Shown piece after piece: positions 1-9,388 of a stretch of 37,714 bases of DNA (within the stretch, counting starts at the first letter, position 1; every line of letters begins with the position of its first letter). The DNA is taken from contig NZ_JACHBW010000036.1 in assembly GCF_014200455.1 (NCBI RefSeq), positions 1 through 37,714 on the forward strand, in the 5' to 3' direction. This DNA is from Paraburkholderia bannensis. GTDB taxonomy: Bacteria; Pseudomonadota; Gammaproteobacteria; Burkholderiales; Burkholderiaceae. The notes below the pieces were generated by a model. The model searched no databases. It saw only the letters and a list, made by a program, of their open reading frames with translations, and was not told the DNA's origin. The position numbers were made by a program, and so were the translations under genes.

Positions 1-1
1 G

Positions 2-256
2 CGCTCTCGGACTTCCGGGGAAAACTTGGTTACCTTCTTGTTCATGGCTCCATTCTCTCAAGAGTTGGAGCCTCCACAAAACCCGGGGCGGTTCAGATTC
101 TGGCGAGCGGAACAACAGATAAGGAAGGCCGCACTCAGCGAATCAGGACTCGTGACAGGCGAGGTCTGCGATTCGACATCATTCGTTAGTTCGAAAAATC
201 GCAATGGTCGACACGTAGAACCAGAATTTCAAATTCATGTGGAGAATGAGCGATGA
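2..256 (+). CDS. C-terminal tail of an unidentified protein (5' end outside window)
   Basis: The frame is open from base 2 with no stop until the TGA at 254-256, so this is more likely the 3' end of a longer gene than a 76-residue gene starting at the ATG at 26. The visible part includes a Pro-rich stretch ending in NPGRF and a polar C-terminus. I do not recognise the family. The stop overlaps the ATG of the next gene (ATGA at 253-256), which suggests translational coupling with the metallopeptidase-like gene. Base composition is AT-richer than the rest of the window, as in the next two genes, which suggests a shared and possibly acquired origin. Confidence 0.45.
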   Translation, partial: RSRTSGENLVTFLFMAPFSQELEPPQNPGRFRFWRAEQQIRKAALSESGLVTGEVCDSTSFVSSKNRNGRHVEPEFQIHVENER

Positions 257-927
257 AAGATTCCTCCGATTGGGTAACTGTTCATGATGCAGCAGTAACG
301 AATACAGATCCCGAGTCTCTAGTTCGAGTGACTATCAATACCGCGCCGATATGTTCGAATATGACGAACCAGGAATTTCGGCAAACCATGATGAAGGTAC
401 GGGACGCAGCCGTCATACTGGTCAAAGAGCGAATCACGGCGGTTGCTAAATGGGATATTCCGGAAAAAAATCGGGCGATAACGTATTTTGGTCGTGCGGA
501 TGAGGAGATAAGAAGCACACTCGTGACTGGCTTGCCGCGGTTGCTCGCGGCTCTTCAGGAACTTGTACCAGAGAAGATCGTTCGTTGGGATGACTCGATG
601 AACCGGAACCTGACGTGTTCGGTGGTGCCCGATAGCGGTCAGAACCGGGCTGGCGTATGCAAGCCAGATTCTGAAAAGCGCGTCATCGCCATTTACGGCG
701 CTTTTTGCTCCGACTCCAACGGCGAGTTGTGGCACAGCGCGAAGGTTAAGACGATCATCCACGAATGCACCCACTATACGGACACCTTCAACTCGGACGA
801 TATTATGTATGGCAATACCGAGAGCGGAATGTACGCGTTTGCGATAAACAATGCGGACAAGGCAATCCGCAACGCCGATAGCATCGCTGGATATATTGCA
901 ACATTCGATAGAACCGTCGCAAAATGA
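253..927 (+). CDS. M35-like (aspzincin) zinc metallopeptidase domain protein
   Basis: A 224-residue protein that looks like a stand-alone M35/lysine-specific metallo-endopeptidase domain. Residues 170-174 are HECTH, the HExxH zinc site with its catalytic Glu. They are followed by SDDIMYG, where Asp183 sits where aspzincins place their third zinc ligand (GTxDxxYG-type motif), and by NADS near the C-terminus (207-210), another hallmark of the family. An FGRADEEIR segment near residue 80 fits the family's N-terminal helix. There is no signal peptide or membrane segment, so export would need a machine that carries folded effectors, for example type VI secretion; that is inference. The gene overlaps its neighbours by ATGA at both ends. 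Family assignment rests on motifs only and the substrate is unknown. Confidence 0.7.
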   Translation: MKDSSDWVTVHDAAVTNTDPESLVRVTINTAPICSNMTNQEFRQTMMKVRDAAVILVKERITAVAKWDIPEKNRAITYFGRADEEIRSTLVTGLPRLLAALQELVPEKIVRWDDSMNRNLTCSVVPDSGQNRAGVCKPDSEKRVIAIYGAFCSDSNGELWHSAKVKTIIHECTHYTDTFNSDDIMYGNTESGMYAFAINNADKAIRNADSIAGYIATFDRTVAK

Positions 928-1406
928 AAAAACTATTTCTTTCGTTGAAATTGATCGCGTTTGTTTTTGTGGGATTGTCAATCTGTGCTTCAGCCATCGC
1001 ATGCACGATCAATGAAACTCTGGAGACGCGCCTTCCCTTCAACTCAACCTCCCTCACAAACGACGACAGGCTGGCGATTGCAAATATTGTTCTCGAAGCG
1101 AAAAAGTGGCCCGATGTCGATATTCAGGCCGTCGTGATCGCGGGTGCGTATGTCGGCGAGAAGAACGCCGGGAAGTTGAAAAGAGAGCGCGGTGCAGTCG
1201 TGAGTGCCTATCTCGTCCAACTGGGCATCAAGCCGCAAAATGTGCTGATTGAACCAAAGACACTGACCGATCAAATGGTTAAGAACGAAGATGGCTCATT
1301 GAATCTCCATCAGATCGCGATTGAACTCGTACCGTTATGTCACGGCAGTTGCGAACGGCTGTGCAGCGATCCGCGCGTGACCCCGACGAGCCGCGCAATA
1401 CGGTAG
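924..1406 (+). CDS. Small secreted OmpA-like protein, possible partner of the metallopeptidase
   Basis: A 160-residue protein with a clear N-terminal signal sequence (MKK, then a hydrophobic stretch to about residue 26). Cys27 after SAIA could be lipidated, but the -3 residue is Ala, so the lipobox is weak and plain signal-peptidase cleavage is equally possible. Residues 38-140 resemble the OmpA C-terminal fold: a strand with LPFNSTSLT, a helix, VVIAGAYVG, then KRERGAVVSAYLVQLGI, the usual site of the NxxLSxxRAxxV helix. The ATG overlaps the stop of the metallopeptidase gene, implying coupled synthesis. Being periplasmic and co-translated with a probable exported enzyme, it could be an immunity or adaptor protein. 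This is inferred from arrangement, not from homology. The C-terminal 20 residues are Cys/Arg-rich and GC-rich, unlike the body. Confidence 0.65.
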   Translation: MKKLFLSLKLIAFVFVGLSICASAIACTINETLETRLPFNSTSLTNDDRLAIANIVLEAKKWPDVDIQAVVIAGAYVGEKNAGKLKRERGAVVSAYLVQLGIKPQNVLIEPKTLTDQMVKNEDGSLNLHQIAIELVPLCHGSCERLCSDPRVTPTSRAIR

Positions 1407-1725
1407 TTCAAGCGTTCGGCATCGGCGGCCCCGCCCCAACCCCCACTACGATAAAATCACGGGTTGCGCCTTCGAGGGCGTGCAGTCCATTCGGTCGATT
1501 GATTGATTCACCCGGCACGCCCGTCGCGGCGTTGCGTCAGATTACGGGGTCGAATCCCCGTACAGCGGCAACCTTGCAGCAACGTTGCCGCCGTCTTTTG
1601 TCAGCCATCCGTAAAGAATGGAACGGTCATCCGTCTGGGCGATGACCGCGCCCCGGGCTGTCCGTCCGGCCTTGAGAGACAGGCCAGAACACCCAGTCAC
1701 ACTAGCCAGAAAGAAATAGAGTTAT
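1407..1725 (+). promoter_or_regulatory. Highly structured leader upstream of lysP
   Basis: This 319-base gap has no convincing gene. It holds a run of perfect hairpins: 1544-1561 (6-bp stem, 6-base loop), 1565-1591 (8-bp stem GCGGCAAC/GTTGCCGC, followed by TTTT at 1596-1599) and 1624-1648 (8-bp stem CGGTCATC/GATGACCG, 9-base loop). Next come two mutually exclusive pairings that share bases 1681-1682: CTGTC 1658-1662 with GACAG 1678-1682, or GGCCT 1668-1672 with AGGCC 1681-1685. Such an ordered series in an untranslated leader suggests an attenuator or riboswitch-like element acting on lysP. It does not match any lysine riboswitch core that I can recall. No strong Shine-Dalgarno precedes lysP, only an AG-rich stretch. 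Confidence 0.45.
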
Positions 1726-3270
1726 ATGGATTCGGATCCGCATCGCGTTTCAGGGAGCTCATCTCGCTCCGGGGACGAGCAGCCTTCTTTGCATCGCAGT
1801 CTCAAAGCCCGCCACCTCACCATGATCGCGATCGGCGGTTCGATCGGCACGGGTCTGTTCGTCGCCTCGGGCGCGTCGATCTCGCAGGCCGGTCCCGGCG
1901 GCGCGCTCGCCGCCTATCTGGTGATCGGCCTGATGGTCTATTTCCTGATGACGAGTCTGGGCGAGATGGCGGCCTTCATGCCCGTCTCCGGCTCGTTCGC
2001 AACCTATGGCGCGAAGTTCGTCGACGAGGGCTTCGGCTTCGCGCTCGGCTGGAACTATTGGTACAACTGGGCCGTGACGATTGCGGTCGAACTGGTGGCC
2101 TCGCAGCTGGTGATGGGCTACTGGTTCCCGCATGTGCCGGGCGTCTGGTGGAGCGCAGGCTTTCTCGCCATCATGTTCCTGCTCAACGCGCTGTCCGTGC
2201 GCGGTTTCGGCGAGGCGGAATACTGGTTCTCGTTGATCAAGGTCGTGACCGTGGTGGCGTTCATCGGCGTGGGGCTGTTCATGATCGTCGGCGTGATGAA
2301 GGGCGGCGCGGATCACGTCTGGGGCACCTTCACCTCGGAAGGCGGGCCGTTCGTGGGCGGTCTGCCCGCGTTGCTGGGCGTCACCATGATCGCGGGCTTC
2401 TCGTTCCAGGGCACCGAGCTGATCGGCGTCGCGGCCGGTGAGTCGGAAAATCCCGGCAAGACGATTCCGCGCGCGGTGCGTCAGGTGTTCTGGCGCATTC
2501 TGCTGTTCTACGTCCTCGCGATCATCGTGATCGGCCTGCTGATTCCGCATACCGATCCGAACCTGCTCAAGTCCGATGTCACCGATATCGGCGTGAGCCC
2601 CTTCACGCTGGTGTTCCGTCGCGCGGGTCTGGCCTTGTCGGCGGGCGTGATGAACGCGGTGATCCTGACGGCGGTGCTCTCGGCGGGCAACTCGGGCATG
2701 TATGCGTCCACCCGTATGCTCTACAACCTCGCCGTCGAGGGCCGCGCGCCCAAGGTCTTCGCGAAGCTGTCGTCGAGCGGCGTGCCGCGCAATGCGCTGT
2801 ACGCCACCACGGCGGTGGGTGCGCTGTGCTTCCTGTCGTCGATGTACGGCGACAAGACCGTCTACATGTGGCTGCTCAATACCTCGGGCATGACCGGCTT
2901 TATCGCGTGGCTGGGCATTGCGGTGAGCCATTACCGCTTCCGTAAGGGCTTTGTCGCGCAAGGGCATTCGTTCGCGCAACTGCCGTATCGCTCGAAGTGG
3001 TTCCCCATTGGCCCGATCTTCGCGTTCGTGGTCTGCCTCGTCATCATGCTGGGCCAGGACTATCAGGCCTTCACGTCAAGCAAGATCGACTGGGCGAGCG
3101 TGGTCGCCACCTATATCGGCATTCCGCTGTTCGCGCTGATGTGGCTGGGTTATCGCATCGTCAAGCGGACGCGTTTCATCCGCTACGACGAGATGGAAAT
3201 CGGCCCGCTGACGGGGCAAACGAACGCAGCGCCGAAGGCCGCGCGCGTTGTAGCGGAACACGAAGCGTAA
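1726..3270 (+). CDS. lysP: Lysine-specific permease, APC family
   Basis: A 514-residue inner-membrane amino acid:proton symporter with about 12 membrane segments. The match to E. coli LysP is close along the whole length. Shared blocks include LKARHLTMIAIGGSIGTGLF at residues 26-45 (APC signature), FALGWNYWYNWAVTIA, FSFQGTELIG, VLSAGNSGMYASTRMLY and LLNTSGMTGFIAWLGIA. In E. coli LysP imports L-lysine and also restrains the sensor CadC. No cadC or cadA is in this window, so only the transport role is supported here. The N-terminus before residue 24 is Ser/Asp-rich and family-variable; the ATG at 1726 is the natural start. The gene stands alone, preceded by a structured leader and followed by an intrinsic terminator. 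Confidence 0.93.
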   Translation: MDSDPHRVSGSSSRSGDEQPSLHRSLKARHLTMIAIGGSIGTGLFVASGASISQAGPGGALAAYLVIGLMVYFLMTSLGEMAAFMPVSGSFATYGAKFVDEGFGFALGWNYWYNWAVTIAVELVASQLVMGYWFPHVPGVWWSAGFLAIMFLLNALSVRGFGEAEYWFSLIKVVTVVAFIGVGLFMIVGVMKGGADHVWGTFTSEGGPFVGGLPALLGVTMIAGFSFQGTELIGVAAGESENPGKTIPRAVRQVFWRILLFYVLAIIVIGLLIPHTDPNLLKSDVTDIGVSPFTLVFRRAGLALSAGVMNAVILTAVLSAGNSGMYASTRMLYNLAVEGRAPKVFAKLSSSGVPRNALYATTAVGALCFLSSMYGDKTVYMWLLNTSGMTGFIAWLGIAVSHYRFRKGFVAQGHSFAQLPYRSKWFPIGPIFAFVVCLVIMLGQDYQAFTSSKIDWASVVATYIGIPLFALMWLGYRIVKRTRFIRYDEMEIGPLTGQTNAAPKAARVVAEHEA

Positions 3271-3290
3271 GCCGCTTCGACCGCAAAGTA

Positions 3291-3326
3291 AAAAGCCATT
3301 CCGGTGCAAACCGGAATGGCTTTTTT
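3291..3326 (+). terminator. Rho-independent terminator between lysP and the convergent oxidoreductase gene
   Basis: A perfect 10-bp stem (GCCATTCCGG at 3295-3304, CCGGAATGGC at 3311-3320) with a 6-base loop is followed by six T at 3321-3326. Four A precede the stem, so the element can also work weakly on the minus strand for the convergent gene ending at 3352. Confidence 0.9.
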
Positions 3327-3351
3327 AATGCCGGGCTAACAGTGTTCTAAC

Positions 3352-5664
<2,313 letters not shown>

Positions 5665-5727
5665 GATGCGCTGGCTTCGGATCTGCTTTGGAGGGAGGTG
5701 GGCGGACTGCCCAATGTCGTGAGACTA

Positions 5728-5756
5728 CTGTGTGCCTGTGTACCTGGTGAGCACAG
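5728..5756. promoter_or_regulatory. Tandem-repeat operator candidate for the MocR-type regulator
   Basis: In the divergent gap between the YdeP-like and MocR-like genes, two 8-base direct repeats abut (TGTGTGCC at 5729-5736, TGTGTACC at 5737-5744). A partly inverted copy, GGTGAGCACA, follows at 5746-5755. MocR/PdxR-type regulators commonly bind direct repeats in their divergent promoter region, so this is the best candidate operator. A further CTGTGCC lies at about 5817-5823. Confidence 0.45.
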
Positions 5757-5835
5757 AAAATCGAAAAAGCAAGGGATACAGTTGCGACGATTTGACATAG
5801 ACTGGCGAGATCGCCTCTGTGCCTGCCTTGCCGAC

Positions 5836-7356
5836 ATGAACGTTCCGCCGTCCGCGCCTTCATCCGCGCTTTCGTCCGCCTCTGCGCCGTCTTTGGCGCC
5901 CCGTTACGAACAGCTCGCCGACGAGATCGAAGCCGCCGTGCGGCGCGGCGTGTTCGGGCCCGGCGAGCGCATTCCTTCGGTGCGGCGCGCGAGCGGGCAG
6001 CACGGCGTGAGCATCAAGACCGTGCTGCATGCCTATGCGCTGCTGGAGAGCCGGGGCGTGATCGAGTCGCGGCCGCAGTCGGGCTTTTTCGTCAAGGCGC
6101 GGCCGAAGGTGCACGGTGCGCAATCCGCGCAGAAAGCGCGCCGCGCCGGCGCGGCCGTCGCGCCGAAGGCCGCCGCCAAAGCCGCGCCGGCCGCCGCACC
6201 CGCGCCCGTGGACGTGAGCCGCCTGGTGCTCTCGACGCTGCGCAGCATCGGCGCGCAGGATGCCGTGCCGCTCGGCTCGCCCTATCCCGACCCCGCGCTT
6301 TATCCGTGGCGGCGCGTGAACCAGTACGCGAACGCCATCGCGCGGCGTCACGCGAGCTGGAACCTGATCGACGATCTGCCGCCTGGCAATCCCGAACTGA
6401 TCCGCCAGATCGCGCGCCGTTACGCGGAAAACGGCACCACCATCGATCCCGATGAAATCGTCATCACCGTGGGCGCGACCGAGGCCATCAATCTGAGCCT
6501 TCAGGCCGTGGCCAAACCCGGCGATACGGTCGCCGTGGAGTCGCCCACCTACTACGCCATGCTGCACGCCATCGAGCGTCTGGGCATGCGCGCGATCGAG
6601 GTGAGCACGCATCCGCAGACCGGCATCGATCTGGACGCGCTCGAACGGGTGCTCAAGCGTCAGAAGGTGGCGGCCTGCATGGTGATGCCGAACTTTCAGA
6701 ATCCGCTGGGCTTCCAGATGCCCGACGACCACAAGGCGCGGCTCGTCGCGCTGGCGGCCAGGCACGATCTGCCGGTGATCGAGAACGATGTCTATCAGGA
6801 GCTGTATTTCGGGCAGACGCGGCCTGTGTCGCTCAAGCAGTTCGACACGCGCGGGCTGGTGCTGCACTGCGCGTCGTTCTCGAAGAGTCTTTCGGCTTCG
6901 TACCGCATCGGCTGGGCGCTGCCGGGCCGCTATCGCGCGCAGGTCGAAAAACTCAAGTTTCTCAACACGCTGACCACGCCTTCGGTGCCGCAAGTGGCGC
7001 TCGCCGACTACCTTCGCCACGATGGCTACGACCGCCATCTGCGCCGGCTGCGGCGTTTTTACCGCCAACAGGCGCGGCTCATGCGTGCGATGATCGAGCG
7101 TTTCTTTCCGGCCGGCACGCGTACTTCCGATCCGCAGGGCGGTTACGTGCTGTGGGTGGAACTGCCGCCGCGCGTCGATTCGATGCGGCTTTATCAGGCC
7201 GCGCTCGCGCAGGGCATCACCATCGGGCCGGGGTATATGTTTTCGATGCGCAACGACTTTCACCACTACATTCGCCTGAACTATAGCTATCCGTGGACGG
7301 CGCAGACCGAGACGGCGTTGAAGACGCTCGGCGAGCTGATTGCGAAGATGGCGTGA
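5836..7356 (+). CDS. MocR/PdxR-type regulator: GntR winged helix fused to PLP aminotransferase fold
   Basis: A 506-residue transcription factor. Residues 22-87 form a GntR winged helix (RYEQLADEIEAAVRRG, GERIPSVR, LLESRGVIESRPQSGFFV). An Ala/Lys-rich linker at about 90-135 is followed by a class-I aminotransferase-like domain. Its PLP lysine should be Lys350 in SFSKSLSASYRIGW; other fold I landmarks are NPLGFQMP and the Asp/Tyr of VIENDVYQELYFG. The frame is open far upstream, but that part is antisense to the oxidoreductase gene and reads as shadow. ATG 5836 gives the normal length with an N-terminus just before the HTH. Such proteins usually repress themselves and control the divergent gene when PLP or an amino compound binds. 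The effector here is unknown. Confidence 0.88.
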   Translation: MNVPPSAPSSALSSASAPSLAPRYEQLADEIEAAVRRGVFGPGERIPSVRRASGQHGVSIKTVLHAYALLESRGVIESRPQSGFFVKARPKVHGAQSAQKARRAGAAVAPKAAAKAAPAAAPAPVDVSRLVLSTLRSIGAQDAVPLGSPYPDPALYPWRRVNQYANAIARRHASWNLIDDLPPGNPELIRQIARRYAENGTTIDPDEIVITVGATEAINLSLQAVAKPGDTVAVESPTYYAMLHAIERLGMRAIEVSTHPQTGIDLDALERVLKRQKVAACMVMPNFQNPLGFQMPDDHKARLVALAARHDLPVIENDVYQELYFGQTRPVSLKQFDTRGLVLHCASFSKSLSASYRIGWALPGRYRAQVEKLKFLNTLTTPSVPQVALADYLRHDGYDRHLRRLRRFYRQQARLMRAMIERFFPAGTRTSDPQGGYVLWVELPPRVDSMRLYQAALAQGITIGPGYMFSMRNDFHHYIRLNYSYPWTAQTETALKTLGELIAKMA

Positions 7357-7367
7357 GGAGACCCACG

Positions 7368-7679
7368 ATGCACGACGAACAGGCTAACAACGATATCGAT
7401 GGCGACGATGGCGACGGCGGCGGCATCGACCCGACGCTGGTCGCCATCCTCGAACAGCTCTGGCGCGCGCACCGCGAAACGCCCGATCGCGAATGGTCGC
7501 TCGCGAAGCTCTCCAAGCAGGCCGGCGTACCGATGAGCGGGCTGCGCCGCCATCTGACCGCGCTGGTGGACAGCGGCCTCGTGGTGACCACGCTGTCCGA
7601 GGACGGCACGGGCCGCGCGAGCCTGTCCGACGACGGCCGCACTTTCTGCGCCGAAGTGTTCGGCGACGCCGCGCCGTAA
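7368..7679 (+). CDS. Small winged-helix DNA-binding protein
   Basis: A 103-residue protein with an acidic, Asp/Gly-rich N-terminus (residues 1-22). A MarR/ArsR-like winged helix follows: LAKLSKQAGVPMSGLRRHLTALVDSG as the HTH (about residues 46-71) and LVVTTLSEDGTGRASLSDDGRTF as the wing. The start is supported by GAGGAG at 7355-7360, seven bases before the ATG. The gene starts 11 bases after the MocR-like stop, so the two are probably one transcript. No ligand domain is present. It may be an auxiliary regulator of the same oxidoreductase locus, which is an inference from position. Confidence 0.78.
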   Translation: MHDEQANNDIDGDDGDGGGIDPTLVAILEQLWRAHRETPDREWSLAKLSKQAGVPMSGLRRHLTALVDSGLVVTTLSEDGTGRASLSDDGRTFCAEVFGDAAP

Positions 7680-7762
7680 ATTCGCGGGCTTGCAGAGCGA
7701 GGGTTTGAGCAGACTCGCGTGTCTGGCCTTAAGCTACGTCATCGTTTCACTCGTCAAACGTC

Positions 7763-8683
7763 ATGGACTATATCGACAGCCTGCGGATCTTCCGTTCCGT
7801 CGTCGAAGCGCGCAGCTTCACGCGCGCCGCGGACATGCACGGCCTTGCTACGCCCGTCGTCTCGCGGGCGATCGCGCGGCTCGAAAAGCGTCTGGGCAGC
7901 CGCCTGTTTCATCGGACCACGCGCGCCGTTTCGCTGACAGAAGCCGCCGAGCGCTTCTATGACGGCTGTTGCCGCGTGCTCGACGATCTCGACGCGCTGG
8001 AGGCAGGCGCGACCGAACAGACCCGCGAGGCCAACGGCGTGCTGCGCATCGTCGCGCACACCACGGCTACGGTGAACCGGCTGGTGCCGCTGATCTCCAG
8101 CTTCAAGCGCGCGCATCCGAAGGTGACGCTCGACGTGATGATGACCGAGCGTCCCGTCGATCTGGTCGCGGACGGCTACGATCTTGGCCTCGTGCTGCCG
8201 TTCATGCTCAACACCGACACCACGGTGACCAAACTGCTCGAACGCATTCCGCTCGCGCTCGTCACCACCCCCGCTTATCTGGCCGCGACGTCCACGCCGA
8301 AACATCCCGCCGATCTGGCCTCACATGTGTTCGTGCCGATGCCGCCTTCACTGCGCAAGCCCACGCTCACGTTCCGCGTCGACGGCGAGGACGTGACCGT
8401 GCCGCTCAAGTACGAAATCGCCTCCAATAATCCCGCGTTCAACCGCGAGATGGTGCTGGAAGGTTTCGGCATCGGCATTCTTCCGCAGGGCCTCGTGCAA
8501 ACGGAACTGGAGCAAGGCCGCCTTGTGACGCTGCTCGACGATTTTCCGATGAGCGACATGCAGATCGAAATTCGCCTGGCCTATACCTCGCGCACGCTGC
8601 TGCCTGCCAAGGTGCGCGCGTTCATCGACCATGCGACCGCGTTTTTTGGCGGCGTGGTGCATCCCGTGCAGAAAGTGGATTGA
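7763..8683 (+). CDS. LysR family transcriptional regulator
   Basis: A 306-residue protein of the usual LysR length. The N-terminal winged helix is clear (MDYIDSLRIFRSVVEARSFT, then RAADMHGLATPVVSRAIARLEKRLG and LFHRTTRAVSLTEAAERFY). The effector domain spans about residues 90-295, with conserved features such as FGIGILPQGLVQTELEQGRL near the C-terminus. The start codon follows a weak purine-poor leader. No gene diverges from it immediately, so its target is not obvious: the downstream MarR and efflux genes lie in the same direction after a gap of about 100 bases. It belongs to the broad group often found next to efflux or oxidoreductase genes. Function beyond DNA binding is not assigned. Confidence 0.88.
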   Translation: MDYIDSLRIFRSVVEARSFTRAADMHGLATPVVSRAIARLEKRLGSRLFHRTTRAVSLTEAAERFYDGCCRVLDDLDALEAGATEQTREANGVLRIVAHTTATVNRLVPLISSFKRAHPKVTLDVMMTERPVDLVADGYDLGLVLPFMLNTDTTVTKLLERIPLALVTTPAYLAATSTPKHPADLASHVFVPMPPSLRKPTLTFRVDGEDVTVPLKYEIASNNPAFNREMVLEGFGIGILPQGLVQTELEQGRLVTLLDDFPMSDMQIEIRLAYTSRTLLPAKVRAFIDHATAFFGGVVHPVQKVD

Positions 8684-8771
8684 AAGTTTCAGGGGCGTAA
8701 AGCAAGGGATTGTTCTCCGCGCGGACATAAAGTGATGCCGCGCGCGGCGGTTGTGACGGAACGCACTGCCG

Positions 8772-8799
8772 TCTAATCTGTGCGTATGCACACATACGC
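8772..8799 (+). promoter_or_regulatory. Promoter -10 and MarR-type operator overlapping the first marR start
   Basis: TCTAAT at 8772-8777 fits a -10 element (5 of 6). Immediately downstream lies TGTGCGTATGCACA (8779-8792), a palindrome with one mismatch. A perfect inverted repeat GCGTATG-CACA-CATACGC (8782-8799) overlaps it. The marR ATG at 8786 is inside both, so a bound repressor would cover the start point and initiation region. A possible -35, TTGTGA at 8751-8756, has only a 15-base spacer. Confidence 0.5.
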
Positions 8800-9295
8800 C
8801 GATTCCCTCGTCGATTCATTACCGGATGCGCCGGTTCAGGGCGCCGAGCCCGCGCCGTTTCCGGAGCATGACGACTGTTTCGCCGTGCGCCAGGCGGCCC
8901 GCCATCTCTCGCAGCTTTACGAGCGGCACCTGAGCGCGGCGGGCGTCACGCCCACGCAGTTCAGCATTCTGGGCGCGCTGGGCGCGGCGGCAGTGGCGGT
9001 GGCGGGCGGCGAGGCATCGCTGACGATGGTGCAGTTGTCCCGCACGATGGTGATGGAGCGTACGACGCTGGTGCGCGCGCTGCGTCCGCTGCTGCGCGGC
9101 GCGCTGGTGGAAGATCTGGCGGCGGCGAGCGATTGCCGCCGCCGGCGTCTGGCGCTCACCCAGGCAGGCCGCGAAAGGCTGCTTGAGGCCAACGTGCACT
9201 GGCGTGCCGCGCAGGACGAATTCGAGCGCCGTTTCGGGCCGCGACGGGCGGCCTGGTTGCGGCGCGAACTGCTGCGCATCACGCGCGCGGTGTGA
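8786..9295 (+). CDS. MarR family transcriptional regulator (first of two paralogues)
   Basis: A 169-residue MarR protein. The dimer helix and HTH region reads FAVRQAARHLSQLYERHLSAAGVTPTQFSIL, then LSRTMVMERTTLVRALRPL, and a wing with ASDCRRRRLALTQAGRERL. It is clearly paralogous to the MarR protein at 16796-17227 (shared ALRQAAR..QLYERHLS.AGVT..QF.IL and VM.RTTLVRAL.PL). No Shine-Dalgarno precedes ATG 8786, and a -10 element ends only eight bases before it, so the mRNA may be leaderless; an in-frame GTG at 8780 is the alternative start. It is followed on the same strand by the tripartite efflux genes, whose expression it probably represses together with its own. Confidence 0.88.
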   Translation: MHTYADSLVDSLPDAPVQGAEPAPFPEHDDCFAVRQAARHLSQLYERHLSAAGVTPTQFSILGALGAAAVAVAGGEASLTMVQLSRTMVMERTTLVRALRPLLRGALVEDLAAASDCRRRRLALTQAGRERLLEANVHWRAAQDEFERRFGPRRAAWLRRELLRITRAV

Positions 9296-9365
9296 ATCGA
9301 ACCGTTTGTTTTGTCATTGAGTCGGGCCGCTTCAATCGTAAGGCGGCAATTTTTTAATCTTCGTA

Positions 9366-9377
9366 GTGCATATACAC
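9366..9377 (+). promoter_or_regulatory. MarR-type operator before the efflux adaptor gene
   Basis: GTGCATATACAC is a 12-base palindrome with one mismatch, closely like the sites at 8779 and 15444. It overlaps TATACA (9371-9376), a plausible -10, and lies just before the AGGTGAG ribosome site of the EmrA-like gene, so a bound MarR protein would block transcription of the pump. Confidence 0.5.
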
Positions 9378-9388
9378 AGGTGAGCGAC

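Noticed and set aside
1544..1561. tRNA gene at the T-arm-like hairpin
   Set aside because: The loop lacks one T, and no acceptor, D or anticodon arms are found upstream.
1337..2441. Plus-strand frames across the lysP leader and lysP start
   Set aside because: Their translations are Arg-rich and overlap lysP in another frame; the leader's hairpins explain the region better.
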